DNA from: Thermoleophilia bacterium
Lineage (GTDB): Bacteria > Actinomycetota > Thermoleophilia > Gaiellales > Gaiellaceae
DNA: 18,661 nt
Reading direction: 5' to 3'
Assembly: GCA_014534415.1 (NCBI GenBank)
Contig: JACVRM010000029.1
Coordinates: 1-18,661, forward strand
A program made the position numbers and the translations under genes. Under the pieces are notes generated by a model. The model saw only the letters and a list, made by a program, of their open reading frames with translations, did not search any database and was not told where the DNA came from. This document shows, one piece after another, positions 6,364-13,784 of this stretch. How positions within the stretch are numbered: the stretch's first letter is position 1; every line of letters begins with the position of its first letter.

Positions 6364-8172
6364 CTAGAGCGCGTCGAGCGGGCGCGCGGCGAGCGGCTCG
6401 AGTTCGAAGAGCAACTGGCCGAACTCGACTGCCTCGCCGTTCGCGACGTGGATTCGCCGAACCACACCTTCCACCTCGGCCTTCACATGGTTCATCAGCT
6501 TCATCGCCTCGAGGATGCAGAGCGTCTGCCCGGGCGCGACGGCGTCGCCCTCCTCGACGAACGGCCGTGCGCCCGGCTCTGGCGCCCGGTAGAACGTCCC
6601 GACCATCGGCGACTCGACGCGGATGAAGCCGTCGCTGGCCGGCGCGAACGGCTCCGCCAGCGGCTCGGCCGTGGCAGCGGCCGGCACGGCGAGCGACGAC
6701 TCGGGCACCTCCTCGCTGCGGCGCACCGTCACGCGTACGCCGCTCTCCTCGACCGTCACCTCGGCCACGCCCGTCTCCTGCACGACCCGCACGATCTCGC
6801 GAATTCGCTCGGCGCGCGACTGGTCGACGGACCCCCCGACGAGCGAGTCGTCACCGGTCGCTCGTGCCCGGATCGCCTGAAGCAGCGGCTCGGCCTCGGA
6901 GCCGAACAACGCGAGGAGCAGAAGCTCTTCCTCACTCGCAGCCAGCCCGGCCGCCTGCTCGCGCAGCTCGTCGAGGTCCGGAACGCGCTCCGCGGGCAGA
7001 GCCTCTTCGGCGAGCAGCGCGACGGCGCGACGCACGGTCGGGTCGAACTCCGCGGGCGGTGTGCCGAACCCGCCCTCCATCAGCGCGCGGAACTCGTCGA
7101 CGACCGTGTGGTAGCGCTGGGCGCCGAGCACGTGGAGGAGCGCCTGGGAGGCGAGCACCTGCCCGATCGGTGCAGCGAGCGGCGGCCAGCCCGCCTCCGA
7201 CCGGACGCGCGTCAGCTCCTCGAGGACGTCGTCGATGCGGTCCGCTGCAGCGTGGGCGCGCAGGTGGGTGTCGAGCGCCGCGATCAGGCCCGCCGGGAGG
7301 CGGTGCTGCGCGGCGCGAACGGCGATGCGCGGTGCGAGCGGCGTGACCGGATCGTCGCCGATGTGCTCGTCCACGAGGTCCGAGGCGCGCCAGAGCGCGT
7401 CGACGTCGACTCCGGGATCGAGGCGGAGCCCGGCGAGCGCCTCGGCGAGCGCCTCGCCGGAAACGCGGTGCAACGTCAGCGCGACGGGGTACACCGCGCA
7501 CGCGATCCGGTCCGCTCCCGCTCGGGCGGCTTCCAGCGCTGCGGCGAGCGCGTTGCCGACGGCCCCCTGGCAATAGAGGCCCACGGGCAGCCCGCTCGCG
7601 TCACGGAGCGCGCCGACGAGCTCCTGGACGCGGTGGGGCGCGAGGCCGCCGGACGGGTCGTGAAGCAGGATGCGCGCCGCGCCGAGCTCGGGCAGCGTGC
7701 GCGCCTGCTCGACGAGCGCCTCGGTTTCGCCTGCCGGCCCGGGGCTGTAGATCAGGCCGGCATCGAACTCGCGCCCGGCCTCGGTGATCGCCTCGCCGGC
7801 CTCACGCAGATTCGAGACGTCGTTGAGGGGGTCGTGCAGCCGGAAGACGCCGATGCCGCTTTCCGAGGCGGATGCGACGAAGCGGCGGACGAAGTCTCCT
7901 CCCAGCGGGCGCGAACCGACGAGGAAGCGCCCGCGCAGCGCGAGCGCAAGGGGCGTTTGCGTCCGCGTGCCGAGAGCACGGATGCGCTCCCAGGGGCTCT
8001 CCACACCTCGCCGCACGGCAGCGTCGAAGACGCCCCCGCCCGATACCTCTAGGTAGGCGAAGCCGGCGCCGTCGAGCAGCTCCGCGAGCTCCAGCAGGTG
8101 CGCCGCCGGCATCCGGCCCGCGAGCGGCTCCTGACTGAGCAGGCGGATCGTCGTGTCGACGAGGACGGGCAC
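6364..8172 (-). CDS. accB: AccB biotin carrier fused to a degenerate carboxyltransferase-like region
   Basis: The 602 residues fall into two parts. Residues 1-250 follow the oxaloacetate decarboxylase alpha / pyruvate carboxylase barrel (FAYLEVSGGGVFD at 38-50, SPWERIRAL at 59-67, VFRLHDPLNDVSNL at 109-122), and 290-385 match the conserved carboxylase domain that follows it (LPAGLIAALDTHLR, GQVLASQALLHVLGAQRYHT). Residues 452-485 are an AccB-type N-terminal helix and 518-593 a biotinyl domain: SPMVGTFYRAP (521-531) and EAMKLMN (555-561), biotin on K558. Catalytic positions of the barrel look lost: canonical TLRDAHQS is TIRLLSQE, the carbamyl-Lys segment xxIKDMAG reads LLHDPSG, and the HLHSH metal site reads GLYCQ. 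I infer a functional biotin carrier of accC with a non-catalytic scaffold. Start GTG 8172 has no Shine-Dalgarno but a TACAGT hexamer 8 bases upstream. Confidence 0.88.
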   Translation of the reverse strand: MPVLVDTTIRLLSQEPLAGRMPAAHLLELAELLDGAGFAYLEVSGGGVFDAAVRRGVESPWERIRALGTRTQTPLALALRGRFLVGSRPLGGDFVRRFVASASESGIGVFRLHDPLNDVSNLREAGEAITEAGREFDAGLIYSPGPAGETEALVEQARTLPELGAARILLHDPSGGLAPHRVQELVGALRDASGLPVGLYCQGAVGNALAAALEAARAGADRIACAVYPVALTLHRVSGEALAEALAGLRLDPGVDVDALWRASDLVDEHIGDDPVTPLAPRIAVRAAQHRLPAGLIAALDTHLRAHAAADRIDDVLEELTRVRSEAGWPPLAAPIGQVLASQALLHVLGAQRYHTVVDEFRALMEGGFGTPPAEFDPTVRRAVALLAEEALPAERVPDLDELREQAAGLAASEEELLLLALFGSEAEPLLQAIRARATGDDSLVGGSVDQSRAERIREIVRVVQETGVAEVTVEESGVRVTVRRSEEVPESSLAVPAAATAEPLAEPFAPASDGFIRVESPMVGTFYRAPEPGARPFVEEGDAVAPGQTLCILEAMKLMNHVKAEVEGVVRRIHVANGEAVEFGQLLFELEPLAARPLDAL

Positions 8173-8180
8173 GCGCGCTA

Positions 8181-8186
8181 ACTGTA
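8181..8186 (-). promoter_or_regulatory. Candidate -10 hexamer for accB-fusion/accC operon
   Basis: TACAGT on the minus strand ends 8 bases before the GTG start of the accB fusion. The gene lacks a Shine-Dalgarno and is the first of its strand after a divergent gene, so a promoter is required in this 89-base gap. The spacing would give an almost leaderless mRNA. No clear -35 is seen. Confidence 0.42.
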
Positions 8187-8242
8187 ATGCCGCACGGAGT
8201 GACGGCTGCCACGCCGCGTCCCTCGCGCGGCGGGCAAACGAC

Positions 8243-8248
8243 TAGGGT
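8243..8248 (+). promoter_or_regulatory. Candidate -10 hexamer for the ankyrin gene
   Basis: TAGGGT on the plus strand fits TAnnnT and ends 13 bases before the preferred GTG start (8262). If the gene instead starts upstream at ATG 8187, this hexamer lies inside the coding region and is meaningless. Weak evidence. Confidence 0.2.
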
Positions 8249-8261
8249 GGCCGCCAAGCCC

Positions 8262-8924
8262 GTGCCAGACGACGAGCTGCTCGAAGCGATCCGCCGGGGC
8301 GACGCCGCCACGGTGCGCCGGGTCGTCGCCGACGACCCGGCGGCGGCTCGGGCGCGCGACGAGATGGGCGTGTCCGCAGTCCTACTCGCCCGCTATCGCG
8401 GCGCCCAGGACGTCGTCGATGCCGTGCTCGAAGCCGGCCCCGAGCTCGACGTCTTCGACGCGGCCGCACTCGGTCCCGCCGACCGGCTTGCCGGCCACCT
8501 CGACGCGGAGCCGTCGCTCGCCAACGCGTGGTCGAGCGACGGCTTCACGCCCCTGCATCTCGCGGCCTTCTTCGGGCACGAGGCAGGCGTCGCCGTCCTG
8601 CTGGAGCGCGGCGCGAACGTGGAAGCGGTCTCGAGGAACGCCCTGCGAGCGCGCCCGCTCAACAGCGCGGCGGCCGCGGGTGAGCGCGCGATCTGCGAGC
8701 GGCTGCTCGTCCATGGCGCCGACCCGAGCGCGCCGTCGGAAGGCGGCTTCACGCCGCTCCACGCAGCAGCGCAGACGGGTGACGCAGAGCTGGTACGCCT
8801 GCTGCTGGAGCACGGCGCGGACGCGGAAGCGACGAGCGCCGACGGCCACCGGCCGCTCGACTTCGCGCGCGAGGGCGGGCATGACGCCGCCGCGACGCTG
8901 CTCGAAGAGCGACTGGGGGCTTAA
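8262..8924 (+). CDS. Ankyrin-repeat protein
   Basis: The only plus-strand gene. A 220-residue soluble protein made almost wholly of ankyrin repeats: degenerate ones in residues 1-90 (DELLEAIRRGDAATVRRVV; GAQDVVDAVLEAGPELDVF), then DGFTPLHLAAFFGHEAG (93-109), an irregular one around 127-157 ending LLVHGADP, GGFTPLHAAAQTGDAELVRL (161-180) and DGHRPLDFAREGGHDA (194-209). No signal peptide, membrane segment or catalytic domain is visible; its partner is unknown. GTG 8262 is preferred because homology starts at once; ATG 8187 would add 25 unconserved residues, with codons such as ACT-AGG that are unlike its neighbours, and remains possible. It is divergent from the accB fusion and ends 16 bases from the convergent efp stop. 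It breaks an otherwise co-directional block, suggesting a later insertion. Confidence 0.9.
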   Translation: MPDDELLEAIRRGDAATVRRVVADDPAAARARDEMGVSAVLLARYRGAQDVVDAVLEAGPELDVFDAAALGPADRLAGHLDAEPSLANAWSSDGFTPLHLAAFFGHEAGVAVLLERGANVEAVSRNALRARPLNSAAAAGERAICERLLVHGADPSAPSEGGFTPLHAAAQTGDAELVRLLLEHGADAEATSADGHRPLDFAREGGHDAAATLLEERLGA

Positions 8925-8926
8925 CC

Positions 8927-8937
8927 GCCCTGCGGGC
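8927..8937. terminator. Short hairpin between convergent ankyrin and efp genes
   Basis: GCCC-TGC-GGGC forms a 4-base-pair GC stem exactly between the two convergent stop codons (8924 and 8940), followed on the plus strand by TTCT. It could serve as a minimal bidirectional terminator. The stem is short and T-run weak, so confidence is low. Confidence 0.35.
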
Positions 8938-8939
8938 TT

Positions 8940-9509
8940 CTATGCGCGCGATATGTAGCGGCGCTCGCGGGTGTCGACCTTGATGCGGTCGCCCACGTTC
9001 ACGAACAGCGGCACCTGCACGGTCGCGCCGGTCTCCAGCTTCGCCGGCTTCGTGACGTTCGAGACGGTGTCGCCCTTCACGCCCGGCTCCGTCTCGACGA
9101 CGTCGAGCTCGATGGACGTCGGCAGCTGCACGCCGGACGGCTTGCCGTCGACCGCCAGCACCTGCACTGACGACGACGGCTGCATGAAGTCGAGCACGTC
9201 CTGCACCGTGTCGCGCCCCAGGCTGAACTGCTCGTACGACTCGGTGTCCATGAAGACCACCTCGTCGCCCGCGTCGTAGAGGTACTGAGCGTCCTTCACC
9301 TCCGTGTGGACGCGCTCGAACTTCTCGCCGGCGCGAAACGTCTTGTCGACCACCGCACCCGAGTCGATGTTCTTGACCTTCGTGCGCACGAACGCGCCCC
9401 CCTTGCCCGGCTTGACGTGCTGAAACTCGACGATCCGCCACACACCGCCCTCGAGCGAGATGTGCATGCCGTTGCGGAACTGATTGGTGTTGACGACATC
9501 GCGGGACAC
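8940..9509 (-). CDS. efp: Elongation factor P
   Basis: EF-P enters the ribosomal E site and relieves stalling at polyproline stretches. It has 189 residues, with the usual three beta-barrel domains: domain I opens VNTNQFRNGMHISLEGG (6-22), the P-site loop is VKPGKGGAF (32-40) with the conserved Lys at 36, and the C-terminal signature is near GDRIKVDTRERRYISRA. Lys at the loop tip leaves modification (beta-lysylation, 5-aminopentanol or none) open; no epmA/epmB or ymfI is in the window. Start GTG 9509 is the first possible one; a GAAGGGGG stretch lies rather far (13 bases) upstream. The last gene of the leftward shikimate-pepP group, it meets the ankyrin gene head-on. Confidence 0.96.
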   Translation of the reverse strand: MSRDVVNTNQFRNGMHISLEGGVWRIVEFQHVKPGKGGAFVRTKVKNIDSGAVVDKTFRAGEKFERVHTEVKDAQYLYDAGDEVVFMDTESYEQFSLGRDTVQDVLDFMQPSSSVQVLAVDGKPSGVQLPTSIELDVVETEPGVKGDTVSNVTKPAKLETGATVQVPLFVNVGDRIKVDTRERRYISRA

Positions 9510-9615
9510 GGAAGCGCGACTGCCCCCTTCGATCTAGCGTTTGGCGAAGCCTAGAAGAAGGTCAGGGCGCCGGGTGACGCGTTCTACGCCGGCCTGCCGC
9601 GCGGATCGGACGACG

Positions 9616-9753
9616 TCAGCCGCCGAGCGGCACGAGCGAGCAGCTCAACGGGAGCGCGACGCCCCAGACGGCGAGCGCAACAGCGAGTAGCGCGACGCGA
9701 ACGTCTGGCGAGCAGGTCAGCCGGGGTCTGGACGTGGGGATGCTGTACTGCAT
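9616..9753 (-). CDS. Possible small hydrophobic membrane protein
   Basis: In the roughly 300-base gap between pepP and efp, an ATG-started minus-strand frame encodes 45 residues. The first 19 are polar (MQYSIPTSRPRLTCSPDVR), followed by a single hydrophobic stretch VALLAVALAVWGVALPLSCS, long enough to span a membrane. Its third-codon-position GC is high, like the neighbours, but I see no ribosome binding site and no family I recognise. In any GC-rich intergenic region such a frame can arise by chance. The rest of the gap (9510-9615 and 9754-9810) holds nothing I can name; the efp promoter must lie there or upstream. Confidence 0.35.
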   Translation of the reverse strand: MQYSIPTSRPRLTCSPDVRVALLAVALAVWGVALPLSCSLVPLGG

Positions 9754-9810
9754 GAGGCGAAGGATCGGCGTCGTGCGAACGGCGTGTGTCCCCTGTTTGG
9801 CGGTCGAGAT

Positions 9811-10848
9811 CTAGTCGAGCGTCACGAGTTCCTTGGTGAACGAGGTCAGCACCTGGACGCCGTCCTCCCGCACGACGACGAGGTCCTCGATCCGGACTCC
9901 GCCGACGCCCGGCAGGTAGACGCCCGGCTCGATACTCGTGACGTTGCCGGCCTCGATGGTTTCTCCGGATTCCGTGGAGAGACGGGGTAGCTCGTGCACC
10001 TCGAGCCCCACCCCGTGCCCGAGCCCGTGCCCGAAGTGCTCGCCGAGCCCCGCCGCGTCGATGACGTCACGCGCCGTGCGGTCCGCCTCGATGCCCGTCA
10101 TCCCAGGCCGGACGCGCTCGACGCCCGCCAGCTGGGCGCGCAGGCAGACGTCGTACGCACGCCGCAGCTCGTCCGGAAGCCGCCCGGCCGCGAACGTGCG
10201 CGTGCAGTCGGAGCAGTAGCCGCCGAGCATGGCGCCGGCGTCGACGATCACGGTGTGGCCGCGCTCGACGACGCGGTCGCCCGGCGTGGTGTGCGGATTG
10301 GCGGCGTTCGGTCCCGTAGCGACGATCGTCGGGAACGCGTTGCCCTGTGCGCCCAGCTCGTGGAGGGCGGAGTCCATCCGCCAGGCGAGCTCGCGCTCGG
10401 TACGGCCGATCACCCGCTCGCCGGCGAACCGCTCGAACGCCGCATTCGTCAACTCGGTCGCGCGGCGGATCGCCGCGATCTCCTGCTCGTCCTTGACGGC
10501 GCGCAGTCCCTCCACGACGTTCTTCGTGGGAAACAGCTCGAGACCGCCCGCCCGCAGCAGCTCGTAGTCCGCGTACGGCAGCGTGACCGCCTCGAACGCG
10601 ATGCGGCCCGCGAGTCGCCCTGCGAGGTCGGCCGGGATCGCACGCTTGGTGACCTCGAACTCGACCCCTTCCACGAGCCGCCCGGCGTCCGCGTAGCGGA
10701 AATCGGCGAACAGTCGCAGCCGGTCGCGCTCGACGAGCACGGCGGCGTTGCTGCTCCGGAAGCCGGTCAGGTACCGGACGTTCGTCACGTTCGTGACGAG
10801 CAGTGGCGCCTCGACCGTCTCGCGGACACGCTGGACGCGGGCGTTCAC
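9811..10848 (-). CDS. pepP: M24-family Xaa-Pro peptidase
   Basis: Dinuclear-metal peptidase removing residues next to proline, cytosolic (Xaa-Pro aminopeptidase or dipeptidase; the two cannot be told apart here). It has 345 residues with a creatinase-like N-terminal domain (1-120, LLVTNVTNVRYLTGF at 16-30) and the pita-bread catalytic domain. The metal ligands are visible: D203 in VIVDAGAM, D214 in YCSDCTRTF, H278 in HGLGHGVGLEVHE, E307 in SIEPGVY and E321 in RIEDLVVV. The start GTG 10848 overlaps the aroQ stop as GTGA, so the long upstream extension of the frame through aroQ is not coding. The aroQ-pepP-efp order is widely conserved in Gram-positive bacteria. Confidence 0.94.
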   Translation of the reverse strand: MNARVQRVRETVEAPLLVTNVTNVRYLTGFRSSNAAVLVERDRLRLFADFRYADAGRLVEGVEFEVTKRAIPADLAGRLAGRIAFEAVTLPYADYELLRAGGLELFPTKNVVEGLRAVKDEQEIAAIRRATELTNAAFERFAGERVIGRTERELAWRMDSALHELGAQGNAFPTIVATGPNAANPHTTPGDRVVERGHTVIVDAGAMLGGYCSDCTRTFAAGRLPDELRRAYDVCLRAQLAGVERVRPGMTGIEADRTARDVIDAAGLGEHFGHGLGHGVGLEVHELPRLSTESGETIEAGNVTSIEPGVYLPGVGGVRIEDLVVVREDGVQVLTSFTKELVTLD

Positions 10849-11273
10849 CGCGTCTGCGCCAGGAACGCGAGGGCCTCCCGATAGCCCTCGGCGCCCTTGC
10901 CGACCACGCGGAAGGCGACGAGCCCGTCGAGCACCGAGTGGCGCCGCCACTGCTCGCGATCGTCGACATTCGAGAGGTGCACCTCGGCGAGCGGCCGGCC
11001 GACGTACTCGAGCGCGTCGCGGATCGCCCAGCTGTAGTGCGTCCAGGCGCCCGGGTTGACGACGAGCGCGTCGACGCCGTCGGCCGCGTCGTGGCACATC
11101 TCCACGTACTCGCCCTCGTGGTTCGTCTGCCGGCAGCGGACGTTGCACTCGAGGTCGGCCGCCCACCGGTAGATCTGCGACTCCAGCTCACCGAGCGAGA
11201 GGCTGCCGTAGACGGCCGGCTCGCGGCGGCCCAGCACGTCGAGGTTGACGCCGTTCAGGACGTCGATGCGCAC
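10845..11273 (-). CDS. aroQ: Type II 3-dehydroquinate dehydratase
   Basis: Third step of the shikimate pathway, 3-dehydroquinate to 3-dehydroshikimate; a dodecameric flavodoxin-like enzyme. The 142 residues match the usual 140-150. Active-site landmarks are LNGVNLDVLGRREPAVYG (6-23; Arg17 and Tyr22), NHEGEYVE (51-58), VNPGAWTHYS (72-81; Asn73, His79), EVHLSN (97-102; His99) and DREQWRRHS with Arg106. LNGPNL of most homologues is LNGVNL, and the His following LSN is Asp here. Start GTG 11273 lies 9 bases past the aroKB stop codon; no Shine-Dalgarno is seen. Its stop overlaps the pepP start by 4 bases. Confidence 0.95.
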   Translation of the reverse strand: MRIDVLNGVNLDVLGRREPAVYGSLSLGELESQIYRWAADLECNVRCRQTNHEGEYVEMCHDAADGVDALVVNPGAWTHYSWAIRDALEYVGRPLAEVHLSNVDDREQWRRHSVLDGLVAFRVVGKGAEGYREALAFLAQTR

Positions 11274-11279
11274 GCGGCG

Positions 11280-11285
11280 AATCTA
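11280..11285 (-). promoter_or_regulatory. Candidate -10 hexamer before aroQ
   Basis: TAGATT on the minus strand ends 6 bases before the aroQ GTG start and includes the TAG stop of aroKB. The spacing resembles that before alaS, tlyA and aroC. Because half of the hexamer is a stop codon, the match may be incidental. Confidence 0.25.
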
Positions 11286-12701
11286 CCCCGCCGTGAGCGC
11301 GTCGAGCTCGCGATGAATCACGTCGAGCGGGACGTCGTCGCGGACGACCGGCTTGCCGGCCGCCTCCAGGAGCACCAGCTGGCCGCCCTTCTTGTCGCGA
11401 GCGAGCGCCTCGCGGGCGCGGCGGCGGTCGACGCGAGGCGGGCGCGGCTCGAGCACCCGCTCCACGTCGTCCGTGGGCAGCCCGGACAGGCGAAGCGCGG
11501 CCAGGAGCCCGAGCGCGACGGCATCTCCGTGCGGCACGGCGTAGTCGCTCGCCGTCTCGAGCGCGTGCGCGAACGTGTGACCGAGGTTGAGCAGGACACG
11601 GTCGCCCCGCTCGTACGGATCGCGCAAGCAGATCGCCGTCTTGAAGGCGGCACAGCGGCGCACCAGCTCCGGCTCGGGCAGCTCCCAGAGCCGCTCGCCG
11701 GCGAGCAGCCCCGTCTTGACGACCTCGGCCATGCCGGCCCGCCGCTCGTGCTCGGGCAGCGTCTCGAGCAGCGCGGGATCGACGATCGTCCGTGCCGGCC
11801 AGTGGAACGCGCCGACCACGTTCTTCCCGTCCGGGAGGTCGATGCCCGTTTTCCCCCCGATGGCTGCATCGACCTGCCCGGTGAGCGTGGTCGGGACCGC
11901 CACCCAGTCGATGCCGCGCAGGTGAGTCGCCGCGACGAAGCCGGCGAGGTCCGTGACGGAGCCACCGCCGAGCGCCATGAGCGTGCCGTCGCGCGGAAGC
12001 CGCAGCGCGCTCCAGAGCGCCTCGGCGACGGCGAGCTTCTTCGCCTGCTCGCCGGGCGGCACCTCGTGCGTCGAGGCGAGCCGCCCGCCCAGCGCGAGCT
12101 GCGCCTCGGCGCCGTAGACGCCCGCCACGTGGGCGTCGGTGACGAGCGCGACGGGCCCATCGCCCGGGACGAGCTCGCCGAGCACTCCGAGCGCGCCGGT
12201 CTCGACGCGTACGGCGCCTGCCGCGAGCACGACGTCGTCCGCATCGCGCGCCACCGCGTCGGCGACCTGCTCGTAGAGCCGCTGCCGCTCGTCGAACAGC
12301 GCCCGAAACCGCGCTTCGTCGGCGGCGAGCGGGCGAGCCGTCCCGCGCACGCGCTGCCACGCGCGGTCGGCGTCCACCGGGAGCCAGACGGTCACGGCCC
12401 GTGACCGCAGCGCGTCGCGAACCGCGGGCGAGGAGACCGCACCGCCGCCGAGCGCGAGCACGGACGGCCGGCCGGAGGTCTCGAGGCGCCGGATCGTCTC
12501 ATTTTCTTCGACGCGCCGGAACTCCGCCTCGCCGTGCTCCCGGAAGAACGCCCGCAGGTCGCCGCCGGTGGCCGGCTCGACCGCTGCGTCGACGTCGATG
12601 AACTCCCGGCCGATCCGCTCGGCGACGCGGGCTCCGAGCGTTGTCTTGCCGGCGCCCATGAAGCCGACGAGCACGAGGTGCCGGTCTAGTGGGGGCGCCA
12701 C
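11283..12701 (-). CDS. aroKB: Shikimate kinase / 3-dehydroquinate synthase fusion
   Basis: One 472-residue polypeptide with two shikimate-pathway enzymes. Residues 1-165 are shikimate kinase: P-loop GFMGAGKT (13-20), FIDVDAAVE (34-42) with the shikimate-binding Asp, EAEFRRVE (58-65), LGGGAV (84-89) and lid Arg in TARPL (121-125). Residues 170-472 are dehydroquinate synthase: LGGGSVTDLAGFVAATHLRG (244-263, NAD site), VPTTLTGQVDAAIGGKTGID (269-288), GMAEVVKTGLL (323-333), LNLGHTFAHALE (371-382) and VPHGDAVALG (389-398), giving the Zn ligands Glu, His and His. Normally separate aroK and aroB genes stand side by side, so this is a fusion without an intervening stop. GTG 12701 overlaps the aroC end by 16 bases; a start at V10 is a less likely alternative. 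Confidence 0.95.
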   Translation of the reverse strand: MAPPLDRHLVLVGFMGAGKTTLGARVAERIGREFIDVDAAVEPATGGDLRAFFREHGEAEFRRVEENETIRRLETSGRPSVLALGGGAVSSPAVRDALRSRAVTVWLPVDADRAWQRVRGTARPLAADEARFRALFDERQRLYEQVADAVARDADDVVLAAGAVRVETGALGVLGELVPGDGPVALVTDAHVAGVYGAEAQLALGGRLASTHEVPPGEQAKKLAVAEALWSALRLPRDGTLMALGGGSVTDLAGFVAATHLRGIDWVAVPTTLTGQVDAAIGGKTGIDLPDGKNVVGAFHWPARTIVDPALLETLPEHERRAGMAEVVKTGLLAGERLWELPEPELVRRCAAFKTAICLRDPYERGDRVLLNLGHTFAHALETASDYAVPHGDAVALGLLAALRLSGLPTDDVERVLEPRPPRVDRRRAREALARDKKGGQLVLLEAAGKPVVRDDVPLDVIHRELDALTAG

Positions 12702-13777
12702 GGGATGCGCTCGAGGTACGCCCGATGCGCGGCGACGAAGTCGTCGAGCGAGTCACCGCCGAACTTCTCGCGCGCCGCGCGGGCGAGCTCCCAGGCGACG
12801 GCGGCCTCGGCGACCACGGCCAGCGCTTCCACGGCGGCCACGTCGCTGCGCTCGACGAGCGCCTGGGCGCGCTCGCCGCTGGCGAGGTCGACGGTCCCGA
12901 GCGGCCGCATCAGCGTCGGCAAGGGCTTCATCGCAGCGCGTACGACGACCGGCTCGCCGTTCGACACGCCGCCCTCCACTCCGCCGGCGCGGTTGGTCGT
13001 GCGGCGCAGCCCGGGGACGATCTCGTCGTGTGCGTCGCTGCCGCGCCGACGGGCCAGCTCGGCGCCGGCGCCGAGCTCGACGGCTTTGACGGCCTGAATG
13101 CCCATGAGCGCCGCTGCGAGCCGCGCGTCGAGGCGGTCGTCGCGGGTCGCGTACGAGCCGAGCCCAGGGGGCACGCCGGTCGCGCTCACCTCGACGATGC
13201 CGCCGAGCGTGTCCCGGTCGGCGCGCGCGGAGTCGGTCGCCTCGCGTTGCGCCTGCTCGTCTGTCTCGCCGCCGATCTCGACCACGGTGCCGGCGACGGT
13301 CACGCCGATCGCGGCGAGGAGCGTCTTCGCCACCGCGCCTGCGGCGACGGTCACGGCGGTGTGCCGCGCGCTGGCGCGCTCGAGCGCATCGCGGGTGTCG
13401 CGGAGGCCGTACTTGAGCGCGCCCGCGAGGTCGGCGTGGCCGGGGCGCGCGACCGTCACCGGCTCGGTGCCCTTGCCGTGCGCTTCGCCGTCGGGCGGCC
13501 ACGGACTCATGCCCCACGCCCAGTTGTCGTGGTCCCTGTTGCGGACGACCAGCCCGAGCGGCGTGCCGAGCGTGCGCCCGTGGCGTAGACCGCCGAGGAC
13601 CTCGACCTCGTCGTGCTCGATCCGCTGACGCGCGCTGCGCCCGTAGCCCTGCTGCCGCCGGTGCAGATCATGGTCGATGGCCGCGCGGTCGAGCACGAGG
13701 CCGGCGGGCAGGCCCGTCAGGATCGCCACGAGCGCCGGCCCGTGCGACTCGCCGGCGGTCGTGAGCGCGAGCGTCAT
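12686..13777 (-). CDS. aroC: Chorismate synthase
   Basis: Last shikimate step, EPSP to chorismate, using reduced FMN. The 363 residues match the usual 360-390. Signatures are TAGESHGPAL (7-16), RRQQGYGRS (40-48), NRDHDNW (80-86), RPGHADLAGALKYG (111-124), ERASARHTAV (133-142, family usually SARET) and TNRAGGVEGGVSNGEPV near 290-310. The open frame extends upstream into aroE, but ATG 13777 coincides with the family start MTLALTTAGESHG and lies 10 bases after the aroE stop. No Shine-Dalgarno is evident; a TAGCCT hexamer 7 bases upstream overlaps that stop. Confidence 0.96.
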   Translation of the reverse strand: MTLALTTAGESHGPALVAILTGLPAGLVLDRAAIDHDLHRRQQGYGRSARQRIEHDEVEVLGGLRHGRTLGTPLGLVVRNRDHDNWAWGMSPWPPDGEAHGKGTEPVTVARPGHADLAGALKYGLRDTRDALERASARHTAVTVAAGAVAKTLLAAIGVTVAGTVVEIGGETDEQAQREATDSARADRDTLGGIVEVSATGVPPGLGSYATRDDRLDARLAAALMGIQAVKAVELGAGAELARRRGSDAHDEIVPGLRRTTNRAGGVEGGVSNGEPVVVRAAMKPLPTLMRPLGTVDLASGERAQALVERSDVAAVEALAVVAEAAVAWELARAAREKFGGDSLDDFVAAHRAYLERIPWRPH

Positions 13778-13784
13778 ACGGCGA

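Noticed and set aside
6118..8052. 644-codon plus-strand open frame opposite accC and the accB fusion
   Set aside because: Mirror of strongly conserved minus-strand genes; composition is typical of a GC-driven shadow frame.
10849..11166. Upstream extension of the pepP frame through aroQ (possible aroQ/pepP fusion or frameshift)
   Set aside because: Homology to M24 peptidases begins at the GTG overlapping the aroQ stop; the extension is just the alternative frame of aroQ.
10803..12404. 533-codon plus-strand open frame opposite aroQ and aroKB
   Set aside because: No motif; the opposite strand encodes enzymes with complete active sites.
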